Shown: positions 9,336 to 17,988, counted from the first letter of the stretch. The stretch is 64,000 nucleotides of DNA from Bilophila wadsworthia ATCC 49260 (GCF_000701705.1 NZ_JNJP01000003.1:21487-85486); one strand, 5' to 3'. Program-made: numbers and translations. The notes: generated by a model from the sequence alone, not told the origin.

Positions 9336-10680
9336 GCATCGATTTGAAGTTCCAAATGAAAATCGCAAATACAATGGCGGAGCCCAGGACGTCGGCGATG
9401 CATTCCGCATAAAGCAGGCCGTCCGTCCCGTAGCCGAGCCTGGGGAGGATGAAGCAGAGCGGGAGCAGGATGACGAGCTTGCGCATCATGGCCCCGAGGA
9501 GGGAGAGCTTGGTGCGCCCCAGCGCCATGAATGTGCGTTGGCAGGCGTAGAGGACGCCGATGAACATCATGCCCCCGAAGTATATGCGTATGGCGGGGAT
9601 GGTGATTTCGATGAGCCGCTGGGAATCGGTGAACGGCATGATGAAGGTCTTGGGAAAGAGCAGGATGAGCCAGCTTGCGATGGTGGTAAAACCGAAGGAA
9701 AAGGCCAGGATGAGGAAAAAGGTCTTCTTCACGCGTTCGGGTTTGCCCGCGCCGTAGTTATAGCTCATGATGGGCACGGCGCCTTGGCACAGGCCGTCCG
9801 CTGGCAGGCGCAGCAGTTGCTCGATGCTGAACATGACGGTCATGGTGCCGACGTAGTAGTCGTTGCCGTATTGCTGCATCCCGGCGTTCATGACCAAGGG
9901 GACGATGCAGTCCGTCACTTGGACGAAGAACGGGGAAAGGCCGAGCAGGATGACGGGCACAAGTTCCTTGAGGTCCAGCCGCAGGTATTGCCTGCGGAAA
10001 TGCAAAATCGTGCGTTTGCCAAAGAAGAAGGCGAAGATCCAGACGGCACTGACGGCCTGGCTGCAAATCGTGGCGAGCGCCGCGCCTTTGCAGCCCATAT
10101 CGAGGCCGTAGATGAATATCGGATCGAGGATAATGTTGAGGGCCGCCCCGATGAGGACGGTCATCATGCTCGTCTTGGCAAAGCCCTGGCAGGAAATATA
10201 GTAGTTCAGGCCCAGCGAGAGCTGCACAGCCGGGGTGCCGAGCAGGTAGAGCGAAAAATAGTCGACCGCATACCCGATGGTCTGTTCGCTTGCCCCGAAC
10301 ATGAGCAGCATCGGGCGCATGGCCCAGAAGCACAACACCGTGAGCACGACCGACATGGCGAGGAGGAACACGCAGGCACTGCCGAGGATGCGCTCGGCTT
10401 TTGCATTGTCGCCGCGCCCCATGGCGATGGATGCGAGCGGCGCGCCGCCCATGCCCGCGAGGAAGGAGAAGGACGAGATGATCAGGATGATGGGGAAGGC
10501 GACGCCGAGCCCGGCCAGCGCCAGTGGGCCAATCTCCGGTATCCTGCCGACGAAAATGCGGTCGACAATGTTGTAGAGGAGGTTGACGATCTGTGCAAAA
10601 ATGCTCGGGATGGCGAAACGTAAAAGAAGCCTGCCGAGGGGTTTCGTTGCCAGTTCGCTGGAGGGGTCCGCGTGAGCCAT
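9322..10680 (-). CDS. MATE family multidrug/cation antiporter
   Basis: An inner-membrane exporter of about 452 residues with 12 predicted helices. It opens LGRLLLRFAIPSIFAQIVNLLYNIVDRIFVGRIPEIGPLALAGLGVAFPI, the standard MatE N-terminal repeat; the second repeat begins around ILGLSPFFVQVTDCIVPLVMN. I placed the start at ATG 10680, with AAGGA 9 bases upstream. The region before it to 10752 is not like the family. A TetR-family regulator is encoded about 150 bases upstream on the same strand and probably controls it. The exported compound is unknown. Confidence 0.92.
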   Translation of the reverse strand: MAHADPSSELATKPLGRLLLRFAIPSIFAQIVNLLYNIVDRIFVGRIPEIGPLALAGLGVAFPIILIISSFSFLAGMGGAPLASIAMGRGDNAKAERILGSACVFLLAMSVVLTVLCFWAMRPMLLMFGASEQTIGYAVDYFSLYLLGTPAVQLSLGLNYYISCQGFAKTSMMTVLIGAALNIILDPIFIYGLDMGCKGAALATICSQAVSAVWIFAFFFGKRTILHFRRQYLRLDLKELVPVILLGLSPFFVQVTDCIVPLVMNAGMQQYGNDYYVGTMTVMFSIEQLLRLPADGLCQGAVPIMSYNYGAGKPERVKKTFFLILAFSFGFTTIASWLILLFPKTFIMPFTDSQRLIEITIPAIRIYFGGMMFIGVLYACQRTFMALGRTKLSLLGAMMRKLVILLPLCFILPRLGYGTDGLLYAECIADVLGSAIVFAIFIWNFKSMLKTP

Positions 10681-10827
10681 GAGGCATATCCTTTTTTGAA
10701 ACGTTGCCGGCGGCGGGAAGCCGGGCTGTGTGAGTGGGCCGGATAGAGGCAAAAACCGGAGACCCCGGCGTTATTGACGGACGCCGGAAGCTGTTCGGCC
10801 GCTTGCCGATTCATGGAGACGTTAGGC

Positions 10828-11463
10828 TTATCCCGTCAGCCGGGAAAAGAAATTGCCGATGAAGATATCGACGGGTTTGATGTTCAATTCCAGATTGGCC
10901 CGCTGCAGGGCCCCCTCCCAGCCGTACCAGAAGAAGGCCGCCGTAGAGGCGCAGTCCAGTTCCGGGGATATTTCTCCAGTCTCTTGGGCACGTTTGAGGC
11001 CGTGCGCGAAAACATCCTGCCACTCCGCGAAGACGGCGGAAAGCTGCTCGCGGAAGTTTTCCGGCAACGTGTTGACCTCCTGCGCCAGCTTTCCGGCCAG
11101 ACAACCGGAACGGCAATCGGTCCGCGCCATCTCGTCCCGCACTTCGCCGACGAAGGCCCGGAGGCTGCCCAGAGGGGACAGGGACGTGTCAGAGAGGCAA
11201 CGCTCCAGCTTTTGCGTGATGGAGAGCCTGTAGCGGTCTATGAGTTCCGCGCCGAACCCTTCCTTTGTCTTGAAATAGTAGTAGAAAGAACACCTCGAAA
11301 TACCCGTGCGCTGCAATATCTCGTCGACCCCCACTGCGGAATAGCCTTTTTCCGTCAGCACTTCCGTCCCGACGTGGACCAGCATTTCCCGGGTCAGCAG
11401 TTTGTCGCCGCGTTGCTTGGGCGGGCGGCCACGGCCTTTGGCGTCTTGCGCGTGATTTTGCAT
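10828..11463 (-). CDS. TetR family transcriptional regulator
   Basis: A 211-residue repressor-type protein. The N-terminal helix-turn-helix spans residues about 22-70 (MLVHVGTEVLTEKGYSAVGVDEILQRTGISRCSFYYYFKTKEGF). The C-terminal ligand domain resembles the NemR/AcuR subgroup (CRSGCLAGKLAQEV; WQDVFAHGLKRAQETGEI), whose members sense reactive electrophiles. Cysteines at CRSGC are candidate sensors. A TAGAC-GTCTA palindrome lies 10 bases before its start. It precedes the MATE gene on the same strand, so autorepression and control of the exporter are likely. The inducer is inferred only. Confidence 0.88.
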   Translation of the reverse strand: MQNHAQDAKGRGRPPKQRGDKLLTREMLVHVGTEVLTEKGYSAVGVDEILQRTGISRCSFYYYFKTKEGFGAELIDRYRLSITQKLERCLSDTSLSPLGSLRAFVGEVRDEMARTDCRSGCLAGKLAQEVNTLPENFREQLSAVFAEWQDVFAHGLKRAQETGEISPELDCASTAAFFWYGWEGALQRANLELNIKPVDIFIGNFFSRLTG

Positions 11464-11473
11464 GGATGATTTT

Positions 11474-11489
11474 TAGACTGATCTGTCTA
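11474..11489. promoter_or_regulatory. Operator palindrome of the TetR gene (NemR/AcuR-like box)
   Basis: TAGACTGATCTGTCTA is a 16-bp palindrome broken at one base pair. It matches the general TAGAC...GTCTA form known for NemR-type repressors and lies immediately upstream of the TetR start codon. Confidence 0.6.
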
Positions 11490-11682
11490 TAAAGGCAATA
11501 ACGGAAGGGATTTTTCTCTAAAAAGTGTATATCCATATGTATTGTAAAGAAATTATCTCTCTATGTGCCCCGTGCGGAACGATCCGGAAGAGCCGCCTTA
11601 TTGCCGGAAAGGAATACCTATGCCGCAGCCAACGCGGTACATTCTTTAGGTGAGGGACAGTGGGGCGGCGAATGCCGTACCC

Positions 11683-11725
11683 GGAAAAAAGCCCCTTCCG
11701 ATATGCTCGGAAGGGGCTTTTTTCC
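11683..11725 (-). terminator. Strong bidirectional terminator after the AraC gene
   Basis: An inverted repeat with a GC-rich core (GCCCCTTCCGA with TCGGAAGGGGC), flanked by A6 and T6, lies about 75 bases beyond the AraC-family stop on the minus strand. The rest of 11490-11801 shows no gene. Confidence 0.85.
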
Positions 11726-11801
11726 GTTTTTTTGAGTGATCCCACCGCACTCCCACCACTCAGGGGAAAGGCGCGGGGGAGGTGCGCAAGCGCCGCCGTC
11801 C

Positions 11802-12704
11802 TCAGCGCATCCTCATCACGTCCCTGTGCGGCGGTTCGCCAAACAGCCGCTTATACTCCCGGTTGAACTGCGTAGGGCTCTCGTAGCCGACGGCCAAACT
11901 CGCGCTGGAGGCATCCTTGCTTTCCGTGAGCATGAGGCGCTTGGCCTCGTACAGGCGCAGCCGCTTGTGGAACTGCAACGGGCTGAGCGTCGTCACTTCC
12001 TTAAAATGGCGGTGGAACGTGGAGGTGGCCATGTTTACCTTCTGAGCCAGCTTGTCGACCTGCAACGGTTCCCTGTAATTGTCCCGCAGCCACGTGATGG
12101 CTTGGGCGATCTGATTGCTCTGGGTGCCGAGGGTGTTCAGTCGGCGCAGGAATTCCCCTTGGGGGCCGATGAGCAGGCGGTAATGGATTTCGCGGACAAT
12201 GAGCGGCCCGAGTATGGGGATCTGCTCCGGTTTCTCGAGAAGCTCGACGAGGCGCAGGAACGCATGTAGGATATCGGGATCAACGTCCGCGACGGAGAGC
12301 CCCTTGTAGGAGCAGGCCCCGGTCGCGCAGGGCGGCGGGACTTCCGCCGCGAGCCGGGTGATCAGGTACTTGTCCAGATCAAGGCACAGCGCCAGAAAGG
12401 GCCGCTCAGGGCTGGCATCCGTGACGTAAAAGGAGCTCGGCATGTCCACCCCGGCCACGAGGCACTGGTTTTCGCCGTAGCAGTACTCCTCGGAGCCCAG
12501 CATGGTCCGCTTGGAGCCTTGAATGATCACGCTGACGGAAGGCTTGGAGAAGCAGGTTTCAATCCTGTTGGCTTCATGCCGCCGCGTGATGACCAGCCCT
12601 TCGATGTCCATCGGATACTTCCCGTGCTCGGGCGCCCGCTGGAGCAATTTCTCTTTCAAAAGGCTGGCGGTTCTTGCCGTCTCTCCACTCCCCGTTTCCA
12701 TCAT
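11802..12704 (-). CDS. AraC family transcriptional regulator (YqhC-like, AraC_N type)
   Basis: A 300-residue regulator. The N-terminal cupin-like AraC_N domain spans about 20-180 (CFSKPSVSVIIQGSKRTMLGSEEYCYGENQCLVAGVDMPSSFYV). The C-terminal double helix-turn-helix spans about 200-295 (LAQKVNMATSTFHRHFKEVTTLSPLQFHKRLRLYEAKRLM, then ASLAVGYESPTQFNREYKRLFG). AGAGGA lies 9 bases before the ATG. Family members such as E. coli YqhC activate aldehyde or redox detoxification genes. It is divergent from a carboxymuconolactone-decarboxylase-like gene whose promoter region carries an element repeated before the flavodoxin gene at 18 kb; both may be its targets. Confidence 0.9.
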   Translation of the reverse strand: MMETGSGETARTASLLKEKLLQRAPEHGKYPMDIEGLVITRRHEANRIETCFSKPSVSVIIQGSKRTMLGSEEYCYGENQCLVAGVDMPSSFYVTDASPERPFLALCLDLDKYLITRLAAEVPPPCATGACSYKGLSVADVDPDILHAFLRLVELLEKPEQIPILGPLIVREIHYRLLIGPQGEFLRRLNTLGTQSNQIAQAITWLRDNYREPLQVDKLAQKVNMATSTFHRHFKEVTTLSPLQFHKRLRLYEAKRLMLTESKDASSASLAVGYESPTQFNREYKRLFGEPPHRDVMRMR

Positions 12705-12800
12705 ATGGCATAATCCTCTGTTTTTGCATGGAATAAAGAAAAATCCTTTTCAGGGTTCGGTTTTTTGATACCACACTCCGACCTCTTTGGGTAGCACCGC

Positions 12801-12836
12801 GAGAGAATCAGGCAAGAATAAGAGAGGATCGTATCT
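12801..12836 (+). promoter_or_regulatory. Conserved 36-bp promoter element, copy 1
   Basis: The words GAGAGAATCAGGCAA and ATCGTATCT, spaced as in copy 2 at 17851-17886, match it at about 28 of 36 positions. The element ends about 125 bases before the start of the secreted carboxymuconolactone-decarboxylase-like gene. It is a candidate site for the adjacent AraC regulator. Confidence 0.55.
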
Positions 12837-12961
12837 TCTGTTCTCCATTAGGGAGCGTATGGTGCACCCATAGGGAAATCACGCCATGCCCGCAGCGTTT
12901 TCCCTTCCGGCCTCGGGTATCCGGGCCGCTTTCAACGCATTGACATGATGGGAGGTCGCAT

Positions 12962-13846
12962 ATGCCTGCACACAAAAAAAGGAACATTTCTTGTGGGCTT
13001 TTCGCCGCATTGTTTTGTTTGCTGTTGTCCGGCGCGGCAATCGCGGCTTCTTCCCCTACGCAGCAGGTTCCAAACGGAGGCAAGAACATGAGCAGAGCCG
13101 CCTTGGCCGAAAAGAAACAGTTGGAACGTTTCGGAAACGCCCGGTCTCCTTTAGAGGCGACCGATCCGGATTTCGCCGAGATGCGGGATCGCCTCATCTG
13201 GGGCGAAGTCGCGTGGCACGGGTCGCTCGACGCCAAAATGCAGGAGCTGATCACGCTGGTCGTCCTGACGGCTAGCCAGACGTTGGACGGCTTCGCCCCG
13301 CATGTGGGCGCGGCCTTGCAGGTCGGGGCGACGCCCGAGGAAATCAAGGAAGCGATGTACCAGTGCGCTCCGTATATCGGGTTCCCCAAGACCGAAAAAG
13401 CGCTCCGGCTGGTCAATGAGGTCTTCAGGGAAAAACGCATCCCGCTGCCCGTGGCCTCGCAGAAGACGGTAACGGAAGACGACCGCTTCATGCAGGGCGT
13501 CAAAGTGCAGAAGTCCATTTTCGGAGCGGCGATAGACGCCATGCACAAGAGCACGCCGCAGAACCAGCGGCATCTCCTCCGCGACATGCTCTCGGCATTC
13601 TGCTTTGGGGACGTGTATACGCGGAAGGGGTTGGACCTGCGGACCCGCGAAATCCTGACCTTTTGCATCATCAGCTCTTTGGGCGGGTGCGAGAGCCAGG
13701 TCAAGAGCCATGTGCAGGGCAACGTGAATGTGGGGAACACGAAAGAAAACCTGATCGACGCGCTGACGTGTTGCCTGCCGTATATCGGATTCCCCCGGAC
13801 ACTGAACGCGCTCGGGTGCGTCAACGCGGTCATCCCGGAAAACTAG
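12962..13846 (+). CDS. Secreted carboxymuconolactone decarboxylase/AhpD-like protein, two repeats
   Basis: A 294-residue protein with an N-terminal signal peptide (GLFAALFCLLLSGAAIAAS) and two CMD domains. The first (about 75-150) contains KMQELITLVVLTASQTLDGFAPHVGAALQVGATPEEIKEA; the second (about 200-285) contains RTREILTFCIISSLGGCESQVKSHVQGNVNVG. The AhpD CxxC pair is not conserved: the first repeat has no Cys pair and the second has a single Cys in GGCESQ. A peroxidase-like role is therefore uncertain. ATG 12962 follows GGGAGG. It is divergent from the AraC regulator, a common pairing. Confidence 0.85.
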   Translation: MPAHKKRNISCGLFAALFCLLLSGAAIAASSPTQQVPNGGKNMSRAALAEKKQLERFGNARSPLEATDPDFAEMRDRLIWGEVAWHGSLDAKMQELITLVVLTASQTLDGFAPHVGAALQVGATPEEIKEAMYQCAPYIGFPKTEKALRLVNEVFREKRIPLPVASQKTVTEDDRFMQGVKVQKSIFGAAIDAMHKSTPQNQRHLLRDMLSAFCFGDVYTRKGLDLRTREILTFCIISSLGGCESQVKSHVQGNVNVGNTKENLIDALTCCLPYIGFPRTLNALGCVNAVIPEN

Positions 13847-13998
13847 CGGGGGCTCGCCCGCTTTCCCGTTCAGGAGGCGTGGTTTCCCTTCCGTATTGAG
13901 AGTGTCCCGGTGTGCATGAGGGCTTCGCTGTGAGCCGCGCACCGGGTGCCGGAGTTCCCGCCGTACTCGGCGGGGCAGTTTGCAAACAAGGAGAAAGT

Positions 13999-15132
13999 AT
14001 GTCTGTTCCCGTTTATCTGGCAAAACTTGCTGTAAAAAATCCTTCCGATCACCGGCTCGCCAAGATCAAGCGGCTCTGCGACGCCGTGGGGCTTGCGGAC
14101 AAGGTGAAGCCGCTCGGCACGGTCGGCGAGGATGAGGTCGTTGCCATCAAGCTGCACTTCGGCGAAGCGGGCAACGATACCTACCTGCACCCGACGTTCG
14201 TGCGGCAGGTCGTGGATTGCGTGAAGGCGACGGGGGCCCGCCCGTTCCTGACGGATACCTGCACGCTCTACAAGTCCACCCGCCATAACGCCGTGGATCA
14301 TCTGGAAACGGCGTATCGCCACGGTTTTACGCCCTATGTCGTGGACGCTCCGGTGATCATGGCCGACGGCGTGACCAGCAAGTGCTACGAGGAAGTGGCC
14401 GTCAACCTGAAACATTTCGCTTCGGTCAAGATTGCGCAGGCGTTCCTTTCCGCCAATGCGATGGTCGTTCTGTCCCACTTCAAGGGGCACGCGATGGGCG
14501 GTTTCGGCGGCGCGATCAAGAACCTCGCCATGGGCTGCGCCCCGCAGGCCGGGAAAATCGATCAGCACGGCAGAAACGTCGTGATCTACCCGAAATGCAT
14601 CGGCTGCGGGCAGTGCGTACCGCTGTGCCCGAGGAGCGCGCTTTCATTGGAAAAAGCCGAGAAGGGCCGCCATGCCGTCATCGACAAGGAACGCTGCATC
14701 GGTTGTTACGAATGCGTAACGGCATGTAAACAGGGGGCCATCGGCGTCGACACGCCCAACGAGTATTCCGACTTCGCCGAGCGCATGGCGGAATACGCCT
14801 ATGGCGCGGTGAAGGGCAAGGAAGGCCGCATTTGCTACCTGAACTTCCTGCTCAACGTGACGCCGCAGTGCGACTGCGCCGGATGGTCCGAGCCGGCGAT
14901 TGTCCCGGATCTGGGTATCCTCGCTTCGGAGGACCCCGTAGCGCTGGACACGGCCTGTTTCGATCTGGTGAAGGAAGCGCACAGCCTCATTCCGCTGGGC
15001 GAGCACGGCGCGCACTCCTGCGGCTACGACAAGTTCTCGGCGCTGCATCCGAATACGCGGGGCTGGCATCAGGTTGAGTATGCCGAATCCATCGGCATGG
15101 GTTCGCGGGATTATGAACTGATCACGGTGTAA
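13999..15132 (+). CDS. DUF362 protein with two [4Fe-4S] ferredoxin motifs
   Basis: A 377-residue protein. The N-terminal DUF362 domain spans about 1-190 (EVVAIKLHFGEAGNDTYLHPTFVRQVVDCVKATGARPFLTDT, then AMVVLSHFKGHAMGGFGGAIKNLAMGCAP). It is followed by two ferredoxin clusters (CIGCGQCVPLCP and CIGCYECVTACK) and a C-terminal DUF362 continuation. ATG 13999 has AAGGAG at the right distance. It is followed by larB, larC and larE on the same strand, so a role in electron supply or sulfur chemistry around the nickel-pincer cofactor is possible but unproven. Confidence 0.88.
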   Translation: MSVPVYLAKLAVKNPSDHRLAKIKRLCDAVGLADKVKPLGTVGEDEVVAIKLHFGEAGNDTYLHPTFVRQVVDCVKATGARPFLTDTCTLYKSTRHNAVDHLETAYRHGFTPYVVDAPVIMADGVTSKCYEEVAVNLKHFASVKIAQAFLSANAMVVLSHFKGHAMGGFGGAIKNLAMGCAPQAGKIDQHGRNVVIYPKCIGCGQCVPLCPRSALSLEKAEKGRHAVIDKERCIGCYECVTACKQGAIGVDTPNEYSDFAERMAEYAYGAVKGKEGRICYLNFLLNVTPQCDCAGWSEPAIVPDLGILASEDPVALDTACFDLVKEAHSLIPLGEHGAHSCGYDKFSALHPNTRGWHQVEYAESIGMGSRDYELITV

Positions 15133-15265
15133 GGCGCCGTTCGCGGGCGGCCATGATGCGGATGCGCCCGGGCGCATGGCTGCCCGCACCGGTGGGGCGG
15201 GGCTCCCCTCGGCCTTCACCCCGGCGGCGTGGTGTTTCGGAATTTTCCAAAAGACGGGTAAGGAT

Positions 15266-15919
15266 ATGGAGCACGGCATTCTGTTTGATCACGCCCGGAC
15301 GGCCCGGATCGGGCTGCCGGAAGCGGTTTTTTGCGAAGGGAAGCCTTTCGAGGCGCTCGTGGAGCTGCTCTCCCGTTTTGGCAGGGGCTCGGGGCATCCG
15401 GTCCTGTTCACACGGCTTGCCCCGGACGTGTTCGCCCGGGTTCCCGCCGAGATCCGCGCAGGGTATGACTACCATCCCCTGTCGCGTACCGCGTTCGGGG
15501 ACGCGCTCCCGCCGAAGGGCAAGGGCAGGGTCGCCGTCATTTCCGCGGGCACGGCGGACGGCTTCGTAGCCTGGGAGGCGGCGCGGACGCTGGCGTATCT
15601 GGGCATCGGGCACAAACTGTTTGAAGACTGCGGCGTTGCCGGGTTGTGGCGGCTCGCGGAGCGGCTGGAGGAGATCAATACCTTCGATGCCGTGATCGTG
15701 GTTGCCGGGCTCGACGCCGCGCTGGTCAGCGTGATGGGCGGGCTTACGCCCAAGCCGATCTTCGGCGTGCCGACGTCCGTTGGGTACGGTGCGGCGCAGG
15801 GCGGACGGGCCGCGCTGGCGAGTATGCTTTCAAGCTGCGCTCCCGGCGTGGGGATCATGAATATCGACAACGGGTACGGCGCGGCCTGCGCCGCCGCAAG
15901 GGTGGTAAACGGATTATGA
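15266..15919 (+). CDS. larB: Nickel-pincer cofactor biosynthesis protein LarB
   Basis: LarB carboxylates and hydrolyses nicotinic acid adenine dinucleotide in the first step of nickel-pincer nucleotide synthesis. The C-terminal PurE-like core is clear: RVAVISAGTADGFVAWEAARTLAYLG, VVAGLDAALVSVMGGL and GVPTSVGYGAAQGGRAALASMLSSCAPGVGIMNIDNGYGAA. The protein is 217 residues and lacks most of the N-terminal helical extension of longer homologues (about 250). An in-frame start further upstream (15176) is possible but its residues are not family-like. The end overlaps larC by the four bases ATGA. Confidence 0.9.
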   Translation: MEHGILFDHARTARIGLPEAVFCEGKPFEALVELLSRFGRGSGHPVLFTRLAPDVFARVPAEIRAGYDYHPLSRTAFGDALPPKGKGRVAVISAGTADGFVAWEAARTLAYLGIGHKLFEDCGVAGLWRLAERLEEINTFDAVIVVAGLDAALVSVMGGLTPKPIFGVPTSVGYGAAQGGRAALASMLSSCAPGVGIMNIDNGYGAACAAARVVNGL

Positions 15920-16758
15920 GCGAAGCGCACGCACACGGGGATCATGCCCACCGCCATGAACACCATCATGAGCACGGCCATACGCATGAAACGGCCCACG
16001 GGGATGGGCGGGGCAAAGCCCGGGGAGGCCGCATCCTGACCATCCGGTCACATTCCGGCTTGTCCGGGGATATGTTCCTTGCCGGGCTGCTGCGCATGAC
16101 GGAACTCGGCGAGGCGGAAACGGACAGGCTGCTTGCCGCCGTGCTGCCCGAGCTCGCCGGGACCGTGCGCCTGACGCGGCGGCAGGTGAACCGTATCGGC
16201 GGCTGGTTCGCGGACGTGTCGCTTCCCCACCAGCACGAACACCGCACCCTTGAGGATATTCTTGGGATCATCGCCGGGAGCGGCATGGACGATGAGCCGA
16301 AGCGCTTGGCCTCGGATACGTTCACGTTGCTGGCGAAGGCCGAAGCCGCCGTGCACGGCATGAAGCCGGAGGCCGTCCGTTTTCATGAGGTCGGCGCGCT
16401 GGACAGCATCCTGGACATTTGTATGGCCTGCGTCCTGTTCACGCGGCTCTCGCCCGCGCGGTTTGTGGTCAGCCCCCTGCCCATTGCGGACGGGGAGGTC
16501 GTTTGCGCCCACGGCGTCATACCCGTTCCGGCTCCTGCGGTACTGGAACTGCTCGAAGGCATTCCCGTCCGTCCGTTCTCCGGGGAAGGCGAAACCGTGA
16601 CGCCCACAGCCATCGCCCTGCTTCGCAGCCTTGGAGCGACGTTCGGGCCGTGGCCCGCCATGCTGGTGGAAAAACGGGCTCTGGTCTACGGGTCGCGTGT
16701 TTTCGCCAATGCGCCCAACGGGACGATCTTCGCCTGTGGTACGGAGCTTGAAGGCTGA
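15916..16758 (+). CDS. larC: Nickel-insertion protein LarC, N-terminal domain only
   Basis: LarC inserts nickel into the pincer cofactor in a CTP-dependent step. The protein opens with a histidine-rich segment (residues about 4-28, many HxH and HHH groups) expected to bind nickel, then the conserved LarC1 core: SGLSGDMFLAGLL, AVRFHEVGALDSILDICMA and ETVTPTAIALLRSL. It stops at 280 residues, whereas fused LarC proteins reach about 400 or more and carry a C-terminal LarC2 domain that binds CTP. No LarC2 frame follows; the next gene, larE, starts 64 bases later. It is either a LarC1-only version with LarC2 elsewhere, or truncated. Confidence 0.85.
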   Translation: MSEAHAHGDHAHRHEHHHEHGHTHETAHGDGRGKARGGRILTIRSHSGLSGDMFLAGLLRMTELGEAETDRLLAAVLPELAGTVRLTRRQVNRIGGWFADVSLPHQHEHRTLEDILGIIAGSGMDDEPKRLASDTFTLLAKAEAAVHGMKPEAVRFHEVGALDSILDICMACVLFTRLSPARFVVSPLPIADGEVVCAHGVIPVPAPAVLELLEGIPVRPFSGEGETVTPTAIALLRSLGATFGPWPAMLVEKRALVYGSRVFANAPNGTIFACGTELEG

Positions 16759-16822
16759 TGCCGCCGTATCGGTGAACGGGGTTTCCGGCATTTTTTTGTA
16801 AGTGTATGAGGGTATTGCCGTG

Positions 16823-17662
16823 ATGGATTCAAGTATGACCGCCGCGTCTCCGGAGGAAACCGCGCTCCTGCCGCGTCTTGAAAGCGTCCTCGGCGTCCTC
16901 GCGGCAGGGAACCGTTTTGCTTTGGCCTACTCGGGTGGGCTGGACAGCCGTTTTCTCGCTCATGCTGCCCAGCGGTTCGGCTTCGAGCCCGTACTGCTGC
17001 ACATCGTCGGACCGCACATTCCCCCGGAAGAGACGGACTACGCGCGTCATTGGGCGGCCTCCCGGGAGCTCGCCTATGAGGAACTTCCCGCCGATCCATT
17101 GGATTTAGCTTTGGTGGCCTCCGGGGATCGCCGCCGTTGTTATGCGTGCAAGCGTAACCTGTTTTCCTTGCTGAAAGCTCGAACCGACCTTCCCCTGTGC
17201 GACGGTACGAACGCTTCCGATGCGGGGCAGTACCGCCCCGGCATACGGGCCGTCGAGGAACTCGGCATCCTGTCCCCGCTGGCTTCCGCCGGCCTGACCA
17301 AGGCGGACATCCATCGGTGCGCCGCACTGACGGGAATGGAAGATCCGGAGCAGAAAGCCCGGCCTTGCCTGCTGACGCGGCTCCCGTACGGCATGAAGCC
17401 GGAGCGTTCCCTGCTCGCGGGGCTTGCCGCCGGTGAGCGGGCCGTTCATGGTGTGTTCGCCTCGGCCGGACTGCCCGGGCCGGATTTCCGTCTGCGTCTC
17501 GTCGATGCGGAACGGCTGGAATTGCACGTCCTGCCGGAGCCCGCCCTTGCTCCCGGCCTTTGTGCCGAGCTGGCCCGCCGCATTGCCGAAGCCGTTCCCC
17601 AGCTTCCGCCTCCCCGTGTGGTCAGGGTGGAAACGCTTTCCGGCTTTTTCGACAGGGCCTGA
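16823..17662 (+). CDS. larE: Sulfur transferase LarE, three-cysteine type
   Basis: LarE is an ATP pyrophosphatase that activates and thiolates the pyridinium dicarboxylate precursor of the nickel-pincer nucleotide. The PP-loop AYSGGLDSRFLA is at residues 35-46. Cys106 and Cys109 (CYAC) and Cys182 (ARPCLLTR) match the three cysteines that hold a [4Fe-4S] cluster in Thermotoga-type LarE, rather than the single sacrificial cysteine of Lactobacillus plantarum LarE. ATG 16823 gives 279 residues, normal for the family; a GTG at 16802 is less likely. No larA-type racemase gene is visible, so the enzyme using the cofactor must be elsewhere. Confidence 0.9.
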   Translation: MDSSMTAASPEETALLPRLESVLGVLAAGNRFALAYSGGLDSRFLAHAAQRFGFEPVLLHIVGPHIPPEETDYARHWAASRELAYEELPADPLDLALVASGDRRRCYACKRNLFSLLKARTDLPLCDGTNASDAGQYRPGIRAVEELGILSPLASAGLTKADIHRCAALTGMEDPEQKARPCLLTRLPYGMKPERSLLAGLAAGERAVHGVFASAGLPGPDFRLRLVDAERLELHVLPEPALAPGLCAELARRIAEAVPQLPPPRVVRVETLSGFFDRA

Positions 17663-17850
17663 GCCGTTTTCCTCCTCCCCCGCCTCTGGGATCTCCTTGC
17701 TTTTTCTGTCGCCCTGTCTCTGGGAAGCGTTGCCGGACATTGTCCGTATCTCGTGCCGTGTCCTTCAATGGTACATCTTCATGTACTTTCCTCAGATGTG
17801 CGCCCGCGTGTCCGAAGAGACAGCCATAGGCTCTTGCAGAGGGGAGGGAA

Positions 17851-17886
17851 GAGAGGATCAGGCAAAAAATGGGTAGAATCGTATCT
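17851..17886 (+). promoter_or_regulatory. Conserved 36-bp promoter element, copy 2
   Basis: It carries GAGAGGATCAGGCAA and ATCGTATCT at the same spacing as copy 1 (12801-12836). It ends about 102 bases before the start of the Tat-exported flavodoxin gene. The 17663-17988 gap holds no gene; this element is its main feature. Confidence 0.55.
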
Positions 17887-17988
17887 ACTCACAGAGGTTC
17901 GGAGGCAGTATATCTGATTCATGGAATTGTTGATCCGTATGGATGGAATACACAGCTGAAAGTTCGAAACGGACAAGAGAGGATTGTT

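Noticed and set aside
16740..16822. Programmed frameshift from larC into a LarC2 domain
   Set aside because: Other frames after the larC stop end quickly or lead into larE; no LarC2-like residues appear.
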